Source: Pontibacter flavimaris (GTDB lineage Bacteria > Bacteroidota > Bacteroidia > Cytophagales > Hymenobacteraceae). From it: 64,000 nucleotides of DNA. The position numbers were made by a program, and so were the translations under genes. Positions 14,733 to 23,784 of the stretch are shown here, in pieces. The DNA is taken from the NCBI RefSeq assembly GCF_001907195.1, contig NZ_LVWA01000002.1, positions 1 to 64,000 on the forward strand, given 5' to 3'. How positions within the stretch are numbered: the first letter of the stretch is position 1; the number at the start of each line of letters is the position of its first letter. The notes beneath the pieces are model-generated. The model did not search any database and was not told where the DNA came from. It worked only from the letters and a program-made list of their open reading frames with translations.

Positions 14733-15956
14733 CTAGCGGTGTGCAATTGGATCTGCGGTACCGTCCGGGTCGCCGTTAACATAACCATCCGTGGCGATGT
14801 TGCCCAGCAATAGCAGGCCAGCCACGTGCGGAGACGCCATAGACGTGCCGCTGATAGTATTGTAGGCGCCACCTTTCCAGGTAGAGTTGATGCTCACACC
14901 TGGTGCGCAGAAGTCCACCGGCGGGTTGCCATAGTTAGAGAACGAGGCAAAGCGATCGTTGGCATCCATGGCAGACACCGTGTAGATGTTGGCATGGTTG
15001 GCACGGGCCGGGGATGAGTTGTTGGCGTTTGTGCTCTCGTTTCCGGCAGCCAGGGCAAACTTAATGCCTTTGGAGGCGGCAGCCACCACAGCGTCGTCCA
15101 GGGCCTGCGAAACAGGTCCGCCAAGGCTCATGTTCGCCGCGTCGCCGGACTTGCCGTTGGCAGCCACGTAATCCACACCGGCGATCACACCGGAGTAAGA
15201 ACCGCTACCGCGCGAGTCGAGCACCTTAACGGCTACCACCGTCGCGTCGTAGGCCACACCCAGCACACCTACCGTGTTGTTTTTAGCAGCGATCGTGCCG
15301 GCTACGTGCGTGCCGTGTCCGTTACCGTCGTCAGCTGAACCGGCATCTCTGCCAGAGGTGAACATCGTTACGCTTCGGGCCACGTCCACGTTCAAGTCTG
15401 GGTGGTCCAGGTCGATGCCTGTGTCGATTACCCAGGCCGTTTTACCGGCGCCGCTTCCGCTGCCCACACGCGTAATGCCGTAAGGCACCGTCTGGCCGGC
15501 AGAACCGCCACCGCCACCTGTGCCTGGCTTAGCCAGCATCACGATTCTGTCTGGCTCCACGTAATCCACGCGCGGGTCCTGGCGCAGCTTAGAGGCCTCC
15601 TCGGCAGACATTTCCACGGCAACACCTTTTATAGCCTGGCCGTAAGCCTGCTCCACTTTAAAGTTGCTGATGCCGTTCTCCGCCATGATGTTTTTGCTGA
15701 AGTCACGCACCATTTCTACACGCTGCTCGTAAGTGGCACCCTCGCTTGCGCGGAGGTTGGTACCATTCTTATATACAACAATGTACTTGCCAGCGATAAT
15801 TGCACCATTCTGGCTTTCGGCCTGAAACTCGGCCACTGGTTCTGCCCCCTCGCCGGACTCATTGTCGCAGGCGGTAAAGGTGCAGGAGAAAGTTACTGCT
15901 GCCGCTCCCAGCATAACGGAGCGCATTACACTTTTGAAATGTAATTTGTTTTTCAT
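14733..15956 (-). CDS. S8 subtilisin-like serine peptidase with I9 propeptide
   Basis: A 407-aa secreted subtilase. The signal peptide ends in a lipobox-like FTAC. An inhibitor-I9 propeptide follows (GKYIVVYKNG ... DPRVDYVEPDRI). The catalytic domain shows Asp178 in VIDTGID, His214 in GHGTHVAG and Ser372 in GTSMASPHVAG, with the oxyanion-hole Asn in AGNES. The start is taken at the ATG at 15956, 50 bp downstream of a candidate promoter; a longer frame (to 16064) is AT-rich and not coding-like. It is probably an extracellular or surface endopeptidase that matures by autocleavage. Confidence 0.92.
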   Translation of the reverse strand: MKNKLHFKSVMRSVMLGAAAVTFSCTFTACDNESGEGAEPVAEFQAESQNGAIIAGKYIVVYKNGTNLRASEGATYEQRVEMVRDFSKNIMAENGISNFKVEQAYGQAIKGVAVEMSAEEASKLRQDPRVDYVEPDRIVMLAKPGTGGGGGSAGQTVPYGITRVGSGSGAGKTAWVIDTGIDLDHPDLNVDVARSVTMFTSGRDAGSADDGNGHGTHVAGTIAAKNNTVGVLGVAYDATVVAVKVLDSRGSGSYSGVIAGVDYVAANGKSGDAANMSLGGPVSQALDDAVVAAASKGIKFALAAGNESTNANNSSPARANHANIYTVSAMDANDRFASFSNYGNPPVDFCAPGVSINSTWKGGAYNTISGTSMASPHVAGLLLLGNIATDGYVNGDPDGTADPIAHR

Positions 15957-16005
15957 GTGAGAAAAAATTAAGGTGAGATAAAAATTATTTAATAGAACAT
16001 GGTTT

Positions 16006-16040
16006 CTAAAGTATTGATATTGGATATTATGCGCAAATAA
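16006..16040 (-). promoter_or_regulatory. Candidate Bacteroidota-type promoter of the subtilase gene
   Basis: On the minus strand TTATTTG is followed after 20 bp by TACTTTAG, close to the Bacteroidota consensus TTTG-N17-23-TAnnTTTG (one mismatch in the -7 box). It lies about 50 bp before the start codon in AT-rich DNA. The rest of the 383-bp gap (15957-16339) holds no gene. Confidence 0.45.
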
Positions 16041-16339
16041 TTTTATAAAAATATTTTTCCACACTATATAGAATTTGCGTTATAAGGCTGTCAGCGCATT
16101 TTCCTGCCAGCCCTTATTTGCATTATTTTCCCGAGACATTTTACCTGCTGCTGCACAACCTATACCCTCTGTTATTGCCTGTGCAACCACCTCTATACGG
16201 GTTTGTATTTAAGCGGGACAACATCAATTCTAACTTATTAGAAAATTACAAAAAATCGAATTGAATCTCCCCGAGAAAACATCGCTCCCTGTAACACTAT
16301 ATAGCTAAAAACGATTACCTTTAAGTAAACCAGAAAAGT

Positions 16340-17116
16340 ATGAGCACTATGAGAAAGAAGTTCTTATCCTGCCTTGGCCGCCCACTGCTGCTGGCCGCCT
16401 GCCTGCTGCCCCTGTTCAGTTGCAACAAAACTGCTGACGAAACCAACGGCGAGGCCACGGAAGCCACAACCGAAGCGGAGCAGACCCTGGAGCCGCTAAC
16501 CTCCGAGAACGTAGTGGCCAAGCTGGAGGAGTTTGGCCGCAGCAACCCCGACAGCCTGGCCGTGATCACCACCCGCCACGGAAGTATAAAGGTGCGCCTC
16601 TACAAGGACACACCGCTGCACCGCGCCAACTTCGTGCGCCTCACCAAAGCCGGCTTCTACGACCAGGGCGAGTTTTACCGCGTGGTGAAGGGCTTTGCCG
16701 TGCAGGGCGGCGATTCTGATGAGCGCGAGATGAAGCAGGGTGCCTACAAGATTCCGCAGGAGTTTAACCCCAAACACATCCACAAGCGCGGCGCCCTGGC
16801 CATGGCCCGCTACGGCGACGAGCGCAATCCCGACAAGGAATCCTCCTCCCACAACTTCTACATCGTAACCGGGGCGCCGGTGTCGAAGGAGGAACTGCTG
16901 GCCTTTGAGCAAAAACACGGCATTGACTATACTCCGGAGCAGGAGAAAGTCTACCTGTCCATCGGCGGCGAGCCGGGGCTGGACACTGAGTACACTGTTT
17001 TCGGCGAGGTAGTGGAAGGCATGGATGTGGTGGAGAAGATTGAGCAGGAGCCGGTGGATGCTTCCGACTGGCCCCGCCAGATTGTGCCGCACACTATAAA
17101 GATCGTGAACGAGTAA
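16340..17116 (+). CDS. Peptidyl-prolyl cis-trans isomerase, cyclophilin type, lipoprotein
   Basis: A 258-aa exported cyclophilin. The signal ends in a lipobox (LFSC), followed by a Glu/Thr-rich linker. The cyclophilin core begins at AVITTRHGSIKVRLYKDTPLHRANF and contains FYRVVKGFAVQGGD (catalytic-loop Arg and the FxxQGGD motif), ALAMARYGDERNPDKESSSHNFYI and YTVFGEVVEGMDVV. An insertion around residues 190-215 (ELLAFEQKHGIDYTPEQEKVYL) is typical of Bacteroidota members. It assists folding of exported proteins at the periplasmic side of the membrane. ATG 16349 is an alternative start. Monocistronic with a terminator. Confidence 0.92.
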   Translation: MSTMRKKFLSCLGRPLLLAACLLPLFSCNKTADETNGEATEATTEAEQTLEPLTSENVVAKLEEFGRSNPDSLAVITTRHGSIKVRLYKDTPLHRANFVRLTKAGFYDQGEFYRVVKGFAVQGGDSDEREMKQGAYKIPQEFNPKHIHKRGALAMARYGDERNPDKESSSHNFYIVTGAPVSKEELLAFEQKHGIDYTPEQEKVYLSIGGEPGLDTEYTVFGEVVEGMDVVEKIEQEPVDASDWPRQIVPHTIKIVNE

Positions 17117-17140
17117 GTTTTATACTTTTGTTGATAGAGG

Positions 17141-17175
17141 AAACAGCGCTGCAGTTTTGCAGCGCTGTTTTATTT
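17141..17175 (+). terminator. Terminator after cyclophilin
   Basis: AACAGCGCTGCA pairs perfectly with TGCAGCGCTGTT across GTTT and is followed by TTATTTA. Confidence 0.85.
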
Positions 17176-17186
17176 ATACCTGGTGG

Positions 17187-17547
17187 TGCAGGGCGAAACT
17201 TATACTTGTCTGCATCAGGATTTTCAGGGTGGAAGGATGGACAGGATTTTGAACTTAGGTTATACTTTTCCTCCCGATTTATACTTCATCTAAACTTTTA
17301 TGCCTGCTTTTTTCCATGGTGCAAGTCTTCAGACTTGTATCCTACTATGGCGTCGGGTTTGCAACCCGACTGGCTTGAAAAGCCATACTTTATACTTGAG
17401 CTATACTTTCATACTTGCGCTGGCGCAAGCGTCCGCTTGTGCCTTTTAATCCTTGAGTCATACTTCATACTTCGGCTATACTTTGGCTATACTTGATTTA
17501 TACTTTCTTAGCCGCTGCTTCCTGCTTTTTGACACCAGCTATACTTG
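17187..17547. other. TATACTT-rich intergenic tract with REP-like palindromes
   Basis: No gene is visible. It contains nine TATACTT words, all reading on the plus strand, plus several CATACTT variants. Three short palindromes are present: CAAGTCTTCAGACTTG (17332-17347), GTCGGGTTTGCAACCCGAC (17352-17370) and GGCGCAAGCGTCCGCTTGTGCC (17422-17443); the last is shared with 9717-9738. Confidence 0.6.
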
Positions 17548-17755
17548 CTAGCTGCCGCTGATCCTCAGTCTTACAAACGTATCGTATCATTTCGAGCTTT
17601 GGCTCCCTCAAGGCCGGGAGGCCTCGCCTTTGGGCATCGCGCTGGGAGCTTTTCCTGCCCTCGTGCCTCGGGCTGCCTCGCTATCGCTCGTCACCGGAAA
17701 AACTCGCATAGGCGCTCAACCCAAAGGCTGGAATCAGGTCGATAGCTCCCGCTGA
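17548..17755 (+). repeat. ~200-bp dispersed repeat, copy C
   Basis: Begins CTAGCTGCCGCTGATCCT like copy B. It shares a long central segment with copy A: the CGCGCTGGGAGC-TTTTCCT stretch, CTCGTGCCTCGGGCTGCCTC and CACCGGAAAAACTCGCATAGG. It ends GGAATCAGGTCGATAGC. An open frame runs through it, but its translation has no protein-like features and the frame is not kept in the other copies. Confidence 0.78.
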
Positions 17756-17767
17756 CTAAGCTTGAAC

Positions 17768-17966
17768 AGAGCTCCCTCCCCTGTTTTTAGGGGAGGGCTG
17801 GGGTGGGGTTCGTGTAGGGACAGGTCGCGACCTGTCCGTGCGATAGCTGTGGAAATGAAACTCATACTTTGGCAACAGTAATTACAGGGCTCCCCTCCTT
17901 GGTTAAGTCTAGGATCCCGGACTTGTTCCGGGGGAAGGGCAAGGGGTGGTTGGACCCGGTACTACG
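17768..17966. repeat. CCCTCCCC hairpin plus GGACAGGTCGCGACCTGTCC block, copy 2
   Basis: The hairpin at 17770-17808 is followed directly by the 20-bp palindrome at 17818-17837 and a tail homologous to 10044-10160. This copy has an extra ~35 bp inside its distal hairpin (GGATCCCGGACTTGTTCCGG region). The two modules are adjacent here but separate and in the other order near 10.1 kb. Confidence 0.72.
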
Positions 17967-18155
17967 TAGCCGGATAAACAGCATACAAACGCGGAAAAGC
18001 CAGCCCTATACTTCATACTTCAATCATACTTACTGATTTGAGCTGTATTTATACTTGCCTTGCCACTTTATACTTTATACCTGCTCTTATACTTGAGCCA
18101 TACTTCCTACTTGCTTCCGCCATACTTTCATAGGCACTTTATGGCTTATGGCATA
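17967..18155. other. TATACTT/CATACTT-rich intergenic tract
   Basis: No gene is visible. TATACTT occurs at least four times and CATACTT about five times between 18007 and 18135, again all in one orientation. Confidence 0.5.
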
Positions 18156-18196
18156 AACAAAAACGCCCCGGCTATAAAGTATAACCGGGGCGTTTG
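18156..18196 (-). terminator. Terminator of the second S9 peptidase gene
   Basis: On the minus strand AAACGCCCCGG pairs with CCGGGGCGTTT and is followed by TTGTTT. The loop contains TATACTT. Confidence 0.85.
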
Positions 18197-18216
18197 TATA
18201 AGAATAAACCAGCTGC

Positions 18217-20676
18217 TTACTGCACCTGGCGGTTTTTCACGTACTTCTCCAGCCACTGGTCCATCTCCCAGAGCATGTGCAGCACCGACTCCTTGGCGCG
18301 GTAGCCGTGGCTCTCGGCGGGCAGGAACACGAGGCGGGCGGTGGCGCCGTGGCCTTTCAGGGCGTTGTAGAAGCGCTCGCTCTGCACCGGGAAGGTACCC
18401 GAGTTATTATCGGCCTCGCCATGAATGAGCAGGATCGGCTCGTTTACCTTGTTGGCAAAGGAGAACGGCGACATCTGGAAGTATACTTCGGGGGCATCCC
18501 AGTACGTGCGTTCCTCGGCCTGGAACCCGAACGGCGTCAGGGTGCGGTTGTAGGCCCCGCTGCGCGCGATACCCGCGGCAAACAGGTCGGAGTGCGCCAG
18601 CAGGTTACCGGTCATAAACGCGCCGTACGAGTGGCCACCCACGGCCACTCGCTTCGGGTCGGCCACGCCCATCTTCACCACTTCATCAATAGCGGCCTTG
18701 GCGCTGGACACCAGCTGCTGCACGTAGGTGTCGTTTGGCTGGGCGTCGCCCTCGCCCACAATCGGAATATCCGTGCGGTCGAGGATGGCGTAGCCCTGCG
18801 TTACCCAGAACAGCGGCGAACCCCAGCTGATGCGCGTGAACTCATAAGGCGAGCTTTTCACCTGACCGGCGGCAGAGGCATCCTTGAACTCGCGCGGGTA
18901 GGCCCACAGCAGCATCGGCAGCGGTGCATCGCCTTTTTTGTAGTCTTTCGGCAAGTATAAAATGGCCGTCAGGTTCACACCGTCCTCTCGCTTATACTGC
19001 AGCATTTGCTTCTGCACGCCCTCCAGTTGCGGCGTAGGGTGCGGGAAGTTGGTTACCTGCGTCAGCTTCTTGCCGTCGATGTCGCGCACAAAGTAGTTAG
19101 GCGGGTCGTTTTCAGACTCCCTTCTGGTGATGATCTTCTTGTCCTTCAGGTCGATGATATCCACCGGGCGCTCATAGTATGGCGCTTCCGATCTCCAGAG
19201 AATATCCGCCTTCTTCGACTTCAAATTAAACTCGCTCACAAACGGACGATTCCCCTCCGGCGAGCCGCCCTCGGAGATCATGTAGATGTTTTGCTTTTTC
19301 TTATCCGTCAGCAGCACGCTGCGGCCATACTTGTTCTTGGTGAACACCGGCGAGCCCGGGTCGTTGTAGTTGTCCTCGTAAGAGCGCTCGATCAGCACAG
19401 TGGCTTTGGCCGCCGGTTTGGAAGGATTCACCAGCGTGCTGCGCTCCTGGCGAGTTTTCCACCAGCGCTCGCTCACAAGGGCCATATCCTCACCCCACAT
19501 CACGCCACGGTACCGGTATTTGGTAGCGGCCAGCTGCGTTGGCTTTCCGCTGAAAGGAGCATCCAGCATGTACACATGGTCGCGCACGGCAGCCTCTTTG
19601 TTCGCATCGCCGCCGTCCTGCGCCTCGGCCCAATACAACGTGGCCGGTTTATCTGGTCGCCAGTTATAGTTGCGCGGGCCTTTGGCCACGGCGTCAAAGG
19701 CAATCGGAATATCCTCGGCCAGTGGCAGCTGCGCCAGCTCCTTCACTTTCTGTCCGTTGCGGCTCCATACTTCCACCTTGTAAGGAAAATAGTAATGCGG
19801 CACCAGGTATGAGTAAGGTTTCTGGATGGTCTGCACCAGCAGGTACTGCCCGTCCGGCGAGGTATCTATACTTTTGATGATGCCTGCCTCCCCTATCGGC
19901 TCCTGCTTTCCGTCCACAGAAACCAGCTTGAGCTGCGTCTGCATGTAGTAATCAAATAATTGCTCGTCGTTGCGGTTCTTCAGCAAATCCTGGTAGGTGC
20001 GGGATGGTTTGGCCTTGCCGATGTTTTGCTGGATGGTGGGTCCGGCTGGCACATGCGAGGCCTTCGGCATTTCGCCGCGCTGCGCATCCACAAACTTCAC
20101 CACCAGCGTTCTACTGTCCGACAGCCACTCGAACGGACTGCCGCTGTAGGCATCGTTTATCACAGCCTCTGTTAGCTTCTTCGCCTCTCTAGCTCCCAGG
20201 TCGGCAATCCAGAGCTCTATGCCATTGGCTTTGGTGTTGGTGAAGGCCACATATTTCTCGTCCGGCGACCAGGTAACGTTGGCGAGCTGCGCGTTCTGCG
20301 GCAAGCCTTTAATCGCAAACTCGTCGGCGTTGCTCACCTTCTTTAGCTTCAGGCCATTGTAGTAGTAGCCGCGGCTCGGGCCGTTGGTGGCGGGGTTAAT
20401 GCGTATGCCGGCCAGGCGGCTCTCCGGTGCCGACACCTCCTCTATACTGGGGTAGCCCGGGCTCTCGAGCAGCAGCATCCAATCGCCTTTGGCACTTATA
20501 CTTACGGCCGGGGTATTCGGTGCCTCAATGATGGCTGCGATGGTTTCGGGTGGGCGCTGGTAGCCGGTGTTAGGATCCTGCGCCAGTGCAGCAGGGGCAG
20601 CCCCGCCGCCTAACAGCAGCAGGCACAGCAGGTGTGCAGCCAGGCGCCGGGCGGCTTTGGTTTTTGTAAGGTTCAT
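18217..20676 (-). CDS. S9 family serine peptidase, glutamyl-endopeptidase-like
   Basis: An 819-aa exported prolyl-oligopeptidase-family enzyme. It has a signal peptide (cleavage after ALAQ), an N-terminal beta-propeller of roughly 530 residues and a C-terminal alpha/beta-hydrolase. The catalytic Ser lies in VAVGGHSYGAFM; the Asp lies in IHGEADNNSG and the His in PAESHGYRAKES. This arrangement matches the large S9 peptidases related to plant chloroplast glutamyl endopeptidase, common in Bacteroidota. It is expected to degrade peptides in the periplasm. Single gene with its own terminator and a 287-bp upstream gap (20677-20963) that holds no gene. Confidence 0.9.
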   Translation of the reverse strand: MNLTKTKAARRLAAHLLCLLLLGGGAAPAALAQDPNTGYQRPPETIAAIIEAPNTPAVSISAKGDWMLLLESPGYPSIEEVSAPESRLAGIRINPATNGPSRGYYYNGLKLKKVSNADEFAIKGLPQNAQLANVTWSPDEKYVAFTNTKANGIELWIADLGAREAKKLTEAVINDAYSGSPFEWLSDSRTLVVKFVDAQRGEMPKASHVPAGPTIQQNIGKAKPSRTYQDLLKNRNDEQLFDYYMQTQLKLVSVDGKQEPIGEAGIIKSIDTSPDGQYLLVQTIQKPYSYLVPHYYFPYKVEVWSRNGQKVKELAQLPLAEDIPIAFDAVAKGPRNYNWRPDKPATLYWAEAQDGGDANKEAAVRDHVYMLDAPFSGKPTQLAATKYRYRGVMWGEDMALVSERWWKTRQERSTLVNPSKPAAKATVLIERSYEDNYNDPGSPVFTKNKYGRSVLLTDKKKQNIYMISEGGSPEGNRPFVSEFNLKSKKADILWRSEAPYYERPVDIIDLKDKKIITRRESENDPPNYFVRDIDGKKLTQVTNFPHPTPQLEGVQKQMLQYKREDGVNLTAILYLPKDYKKGDAPLPMLLWAYPREFKDASAAGQVKSSPYEFTRISWGSPLFWVTQGYAILDRTDIPIVGEGDAQPNDTYVQQLVSSAKAAIDEVVKMGVADPKRVAVGGHSYGAFMTGNLLAHSDLFAAGIARSGAYNRTLTPFGFQAEERTYWDAPEVYFQMSPFSFANKVNEPILLIHGEADNNSGTFPVQSERFYNALKGHGATARLVFLPAESHGYRAKESVLHMLWEMDQWLEKYVKNRQVQ

Positions 20677-20963
20677 GTCAGATTTAATAAGGTTAGTGAA
20701 GTATGAATAAATAGACTAACAGCATAGCCTATAGTTTAATCGGCAGGTTGACGTTTGCACATATAACAGAAAATCTCTATATTCAGTAAATTTAGCAATT
20801 TTGGCCACTTTAGCACCCCTACCGCTATGAAACATTTGCGAACCCCTGCCTTGGGCCGTTCACAACAGACGCTGCCGGGTAGAGTTGGCCAATCAGCCTA
20901 AAAATCTTAGCTTTACCACACGCCGCGCCCTGCGTATAGTTACACAGGCGAAAGTGCAGACAG

Positions 20964-21389
20964 ATGACAAAAATCGCAGAACTAACATCCGCCACAGGCA
21001 AGACCTTCCTGACCATTGCGTATGATGCAGCCAACAACTGGATCTACAACAACTGGATAGGGTACGTGAGTCCCGAGAACGTGAAGCTGGGTTCTATAGC
21101 GGTGCTGGAGGCCTTCCAAACCCACCAAACCCCTTACGGCCTGAACGACAACCAGGAACTGGTGGGGCGCTGGGACGAGGCCGTGGACTGGATCGAGCAG
21201 GTATGGATGCCCCAGGCGGCTGCGGCCGGCCTGCGCTGCTATGCCCATGTAACCAACCAGGAGTCTTTTGCGGCCGCCTCTGCCGCCGAGATGGAAAGCC
21301 GCACCAACGGCCTCTTCCAGATGCGCATCTTCGGGGACATGGACAGCGCCAAAACCTGGCTGAAGGAATGTCAGAAGTCAGAGAGTTAG
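20964..21389 (+). CDS. SpoIIAA/STAS-like protein
   Basis: A 141-aa soluble protein that resembles the SpoIIAA-like/STAS-SEC14 fold found in many Cytophagales proteins (TFLTIAYDAANNWIYNNWIGYVSPENVKLGSIAVLEAFQ ... WIEQVWMPQAAAAGLRCYAHV). No catalytic motif is seen. Role unknown, possibly regulatory or stress-related. The last codons, GAG-AGT-TAG, lie inside a GTTAGA-type repeat (21380-21412), so the C-terminal Glu-Ser and stop may derive from that repeat (see findings). Confidence 0.7.
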   Translation: MTKIAELTSATGKTFLTIAYDAANNWIYNNWIGYVSPENVKLGSIAVLEAFQTHQTPYGLNDNQELVGRWDEAVDWIEQVWMPQAAAAGLRCYAHVTNQESFAAASAAEMESRTNGLFQMRIFGDMDSAKTWLKECQKSES

Positions 21390-21516
21390 AGAGTTGGGGA
21401 ATTAGAAAGTCACACTCGCACAACGGTTCAACCGAAAACAGAGCCGGACCTTACACTCTCCCGAAACTTATCTGCCCGAATCAGGCTTTTACAGGTAATA
21501 ACACCGTAGAAAGTAC

Positions 21517-21795
21517 ATGAGCAAGAGTTTTGAGACACCCGATAAAGTGATTTATGTGTGCACGGGCAGCAAGTGCAAAAAGAAAGGCGGCAAGGAACTG
21601 AGCAAGCTTTTCAGGGAGATGATAAAGGAGATGGGCCTGAAAGGGCAGGTGGAAGTGGTAAAAACCGACTGCACCGACCGCTGCGACTACGCCCCCGTTA
21701 CCTGCATGCAACCCGCCAACGCCTGGACGCCCTACACCGACGAGCGCAAGGCAAAAGAGGCTTTTGAGCAACACATCCTTAAACCGTCCTCGTAA
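21517..21795 (+). CDS. 2Fe-2S thioredoxin-like ferredoxin
   Basis: A 92-aa protein of the thioredoxin-like [2Fe-2S] ferredoxin family. The cluster Cys residues are in CTGSKCKKKGG and KTDCTDRCDYAPV, matching the C-x4-C...C-x3-C spacing. It has the expected small alpha/beta fold and a cytoplasmic location. The redox partner cannot be inferred from the neighbours. A strong hairpin follows, shared with the convergent ferritin gene. Confidence 0.9.
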   Translation: MSKSFETPDKVIYVCTGSKCKKKGGKELSKLFREMIKEMGLKGQVEVVKTDCTDRCDYAPVTCMQPANAWTPYTDERKAKEAFEQHILKPSS

Positions 21796-21809
21796 CAGAA
21801 GAGCACCAT

Positions 21810-21856
21810 AAAAGCAGCGCGGCCCCGGAGTATTTCCGGGGCCGCGCTGCTTTTAC
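21810..21856. terminator. Strong bidirectional terminator
   Basis: A 20-bp perfect stem (AAAAGCAGCGCGGCCCCGGA and its complement) with a five-base loop and A/T tracts on both sides, between the ferredoxin-like and ferritin genes. Confidence 0.9.
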
Positions 21857-21881
21857 TTCAGTTATACTTTCAAGACAGTGG

Positions 21882-22418
21882 TTATCCCTCGTAGGTATCT
21901 TCATACGTGATCTTGGGCACGCGCTTGTCGATCTCGTACTGGCCGGTTCCGTCCTCGCCAATTACTTCGAACAGCTCCAGCGCACGGCGGGCCACATACT
22001 CCTCCTCGATCTGCTCTTTGAGGAACCACTGCAGGAACGTGAACGTCACGTAGTCCTTCTCTTTCTGGCACTTGTCGGCCATGCGGTTAAACGACTGCGT
22101 TACGGCGATCTCCTGCTGCAGCGCCTGCTCAAACACGTTTCTGAAGGACTCGAACTCCACCTGGGGGACAGAGATGCTCGGAGACACGGCGCGCCCGCCC
22201 ATGTCGGATACAAATTTAAACAGGCGCAGCATGTGCTCGCGCTCCTCATCCGACTGCTTCTTAAAATAACCGGCGCTGAAATCAAAGCCGTTACGGTCGC
22301 ACCAACTGCTCATGGCCAGGTACATGGCCGAGGCCTCCGCCTCCATCTTTATCTGGTCGTTCAGTATTTGCTCTATCGTCTCGCTCAGCGAGGTTCTCAG
22401 TCTTAGTAGGTCTTTCAT
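21882..22418 (-). CDS. Ferritin (non-heme)
   Basis: A 178-aa four-helix ferritin. Ferroxidase ligands are seen in helix A (IKMEAEASAMYLAMSSWC, Glu and Tyr), helix B (SDEEREHM, the E-x-x-H motif) and the later Glu residues of the FEQALQQE and LKEQIEEEYVARRAL helices. It stores iron as a 24-mer in the cytoplasm. I use the ATG at 22418; an open extension upstream lacks ferritin sequence. The C-terminal tail (YEIDKRVPKITYEDTYEG) is longer than in E. coli FtnA. The gene upstream on the same strand has its own terminator. Confidence 0.95.
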   Translation of the reverse strand: MKDLLRLRTSLSETIEQILNDQIKMEAEASAMYLAMSSWCDRNGFDFSAGYFKKQSDEEREHMLRLFKFVSDMGGRAVSPSISVPQVEFESFRNVFEQALQQEIAVTQSFNRMADKCQKEKDYVTFTFLQWFLKEQIEEEYVARRALELFEVIGEDGTGQYEIDKRVPKITYEDTYEG

Positions 22419-22544
22419 AATTTCCGGGTGTTTGGGTAGTGATTGGACAATGCGGTGTAATGCACACCTCCTCCTTAATACCTCAAGGTAAGCGCTTTTG
22501 TTTTGCCTGCGCAACAAACCCCTGAAATTCGGAAGGAGTCTAAA

Positions 22545-22575
22545 TAAAAAGAGCACGACCCTGGGGCCGTGCGCT
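22545..22575 (-). terminator. Terminator of the small conserved protein gene
   Basis: On the minus strand GCACGGCC pairs with GGTCGTGC (one wobble) and is followed by TCTTTTTATTT. Confidence 0.7.
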
Positions 22576-22604
22576 ATGTTTCAAACTATAAAGGCTCTAA
22601 TATT

Positions 22605-22958
22605 TTATACAGTGGTTAGTGCCAGGCACTCGTGCAGCATCCGGTTCAGCTCCAGCACAAATTTGGCTCCGGCCAGCAGCTCCTTCAGGGCGTGCAGCTC
22701 GGGCAGTGTCAGCACGAAGCAGCGGTCGCAGCCGCAGAGGGTGATGATGCTGAAGTCGAAGGAGCGGTCCGGATTGCTCGCCATCGCCTCCAGGTCGATA
22801 CGATCCACCGCGTGCTTCAGACGCAGGAAAGCATCCAGTTTGAGCACGGTAAGCTTGCCTGCAAAACTCAGCATTAAACGGTTGTGGCGGTCGCACTGGT
22901 AAACGGCTCCTGCCTCAGAAGTATAAATCTCGGGTAATTGCGTGGCTGTATGCATCAT
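22605..22958 (-). CDS. Small conserved Bacteroidota protein (DUF6686-like)
   Basis: A 117-aa protein starting at ATG 22958 (or 22955); an open extension to 23009 is less likely. The opening YQCDRHNRLMLSFAGKLTVL followed by CGCDRCFVLTLPEL recalls a small Bacteroidota family I know as DUF6686, but I cannot check this. Four Cys residues in two clusters could bind a metal. No catalytic motif is visible. It lies upstream of ferritin on the same strand but ends in a terminator, so they need not be co-transcribed. Confidence 0.6.
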   Translation of the reverse strand: MMHTATQLPEIYTSEAGAVYQCDRHNRLMLSFAGKLTVLKLDAFLRLKHAVDRIDLEAMASNPDRSFDFSIITLCGCDRCFVLTLPELHALKELLAGAKFVLELNRMLHECLALTTV

Positions 22959-23075
22959 GTGGTGTATCTTAGCTAAGCGGCTCTGCGATAGTAGTGCAAA
23001 TCTAAACACTATTTAGAACCAGTCCAAATAAAAACACATCGTTATTTAGAATTAGTTCGGATAAAGTATAGAAGC

Positions 23076-23450
23076 ATGGAAAAGGACGTAACGAAAGTAA
23101 ACCTGGCCGACAAGTTCAGCCAGTTCTCCGACCACTGGAACCCGCGCGTGGTGGGCGAGCTGAACGGGCAGCAGGTGAAACTGGCCAGGTTCCTGGGGCC
23201 GTTCGAGTGGCACCACCACGCGCACGAGGATGAGTTTTTTCTGGTGGTAAAAGGCGCCTTTGAGATGCACCTGCGGGATAAGGTGGTGACGCTGGAACCG
23301 GGGGAGTTCATGATCGTGCCGCGCGGCGTGGAGCATAAGCCTGTGGCGAACCAAGAGGCCGAGGTACTGCTGTTCGAACCGGCCAGCACCCTGAACACCG
23401 GTAACCTGGAGGATAGCGACCGGACGCGGAAGGACCTGGAACGGCTGTAG
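23076..23450 (+). CDS. Cupin-domain protein
   Basis: A 124-aa single-domain cupin. Motif 1 is HHHAHEDEFFLVVKGAFEMHL (the G-x5-H-x-H-x3,4-E-x6-G pattern) and motif 2 is PGEFMIVPRGVEHKP (G-x5-P-x-G-x2-H-x3-N-like). These provide the three-His/one-Glu metal site of the family. Members range from dioxygenases and isomerases to sugar-binding proteins, so the reaction is unknown. Cytoplasmic, monocistronic, 66 bp upstream of a repeat-filled 620-bp gap. Confidence 0.85.
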   Translation: MEKDVTKVNLADKFSQFSDHWNPRVVGELNGQQVKLARFLGPFEWHHHAHEDEFFLVVKGAFEMHLRDKVVTLEPGEFMIVPRGVEHKPVANQEAEVLLFEPASTLNTGNLEDSDRTRKDLERL

Positions 23451-23555
23451 TTTGGTTGATTGTTGATCGTTAATCGGTTGTTGATTTATACTTTGCCGGC
23501 ACCAACTACCGCTCCCCTTCCTTTACGCAGAGGGCAAATTGCAGCAAACGATTAT

Positions 23556-23694
23556 CATCCCCCAGCCCCCTTCGAAGGGGGACTTTTCTGTCATCTTAGT
23601 TTGATAGTTTATACTTCGTTGTGGCTATCTTACAAGTATGGATTGTTTTTTTGTACATGTACGGATGTCCCCCTTTGAAGGGGGTAGGGGGATG
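23556..23694. repeat. Paired CCCCCTTCGAAGGGGG elements in inverted order
   Basis: ATCATCCCCCAGCCCCC-TTCGAAGGGGG at the left and CCCCCTTTGAAGGGGG-TAGGGGGATGA at the right form mirror-image hairpins around ~85 bp of AT-rich DNA. This is the layout of a paired REP (BIME-like) or short inverted-repeat element. No gene is visible from 23451 to 24070. Confidence 0.7.
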
Positions 23695-23784
23695 ACCTGG
23701 TTGGATTAGGCTGAAACAAGTCTTACTTCGAAGCCAAGTTCACTCAACTATTAACTAACAACTTAAACTCCGCTCTTTCGGATC

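Noticed and set aside
17545-17745. 66-aa frame through ~200-bp repeat copy C
   Set aside because: The frame is not maintained in the other two copies and the composition is Arg/Ser/Ala-rich like translated GC-rich repeats.
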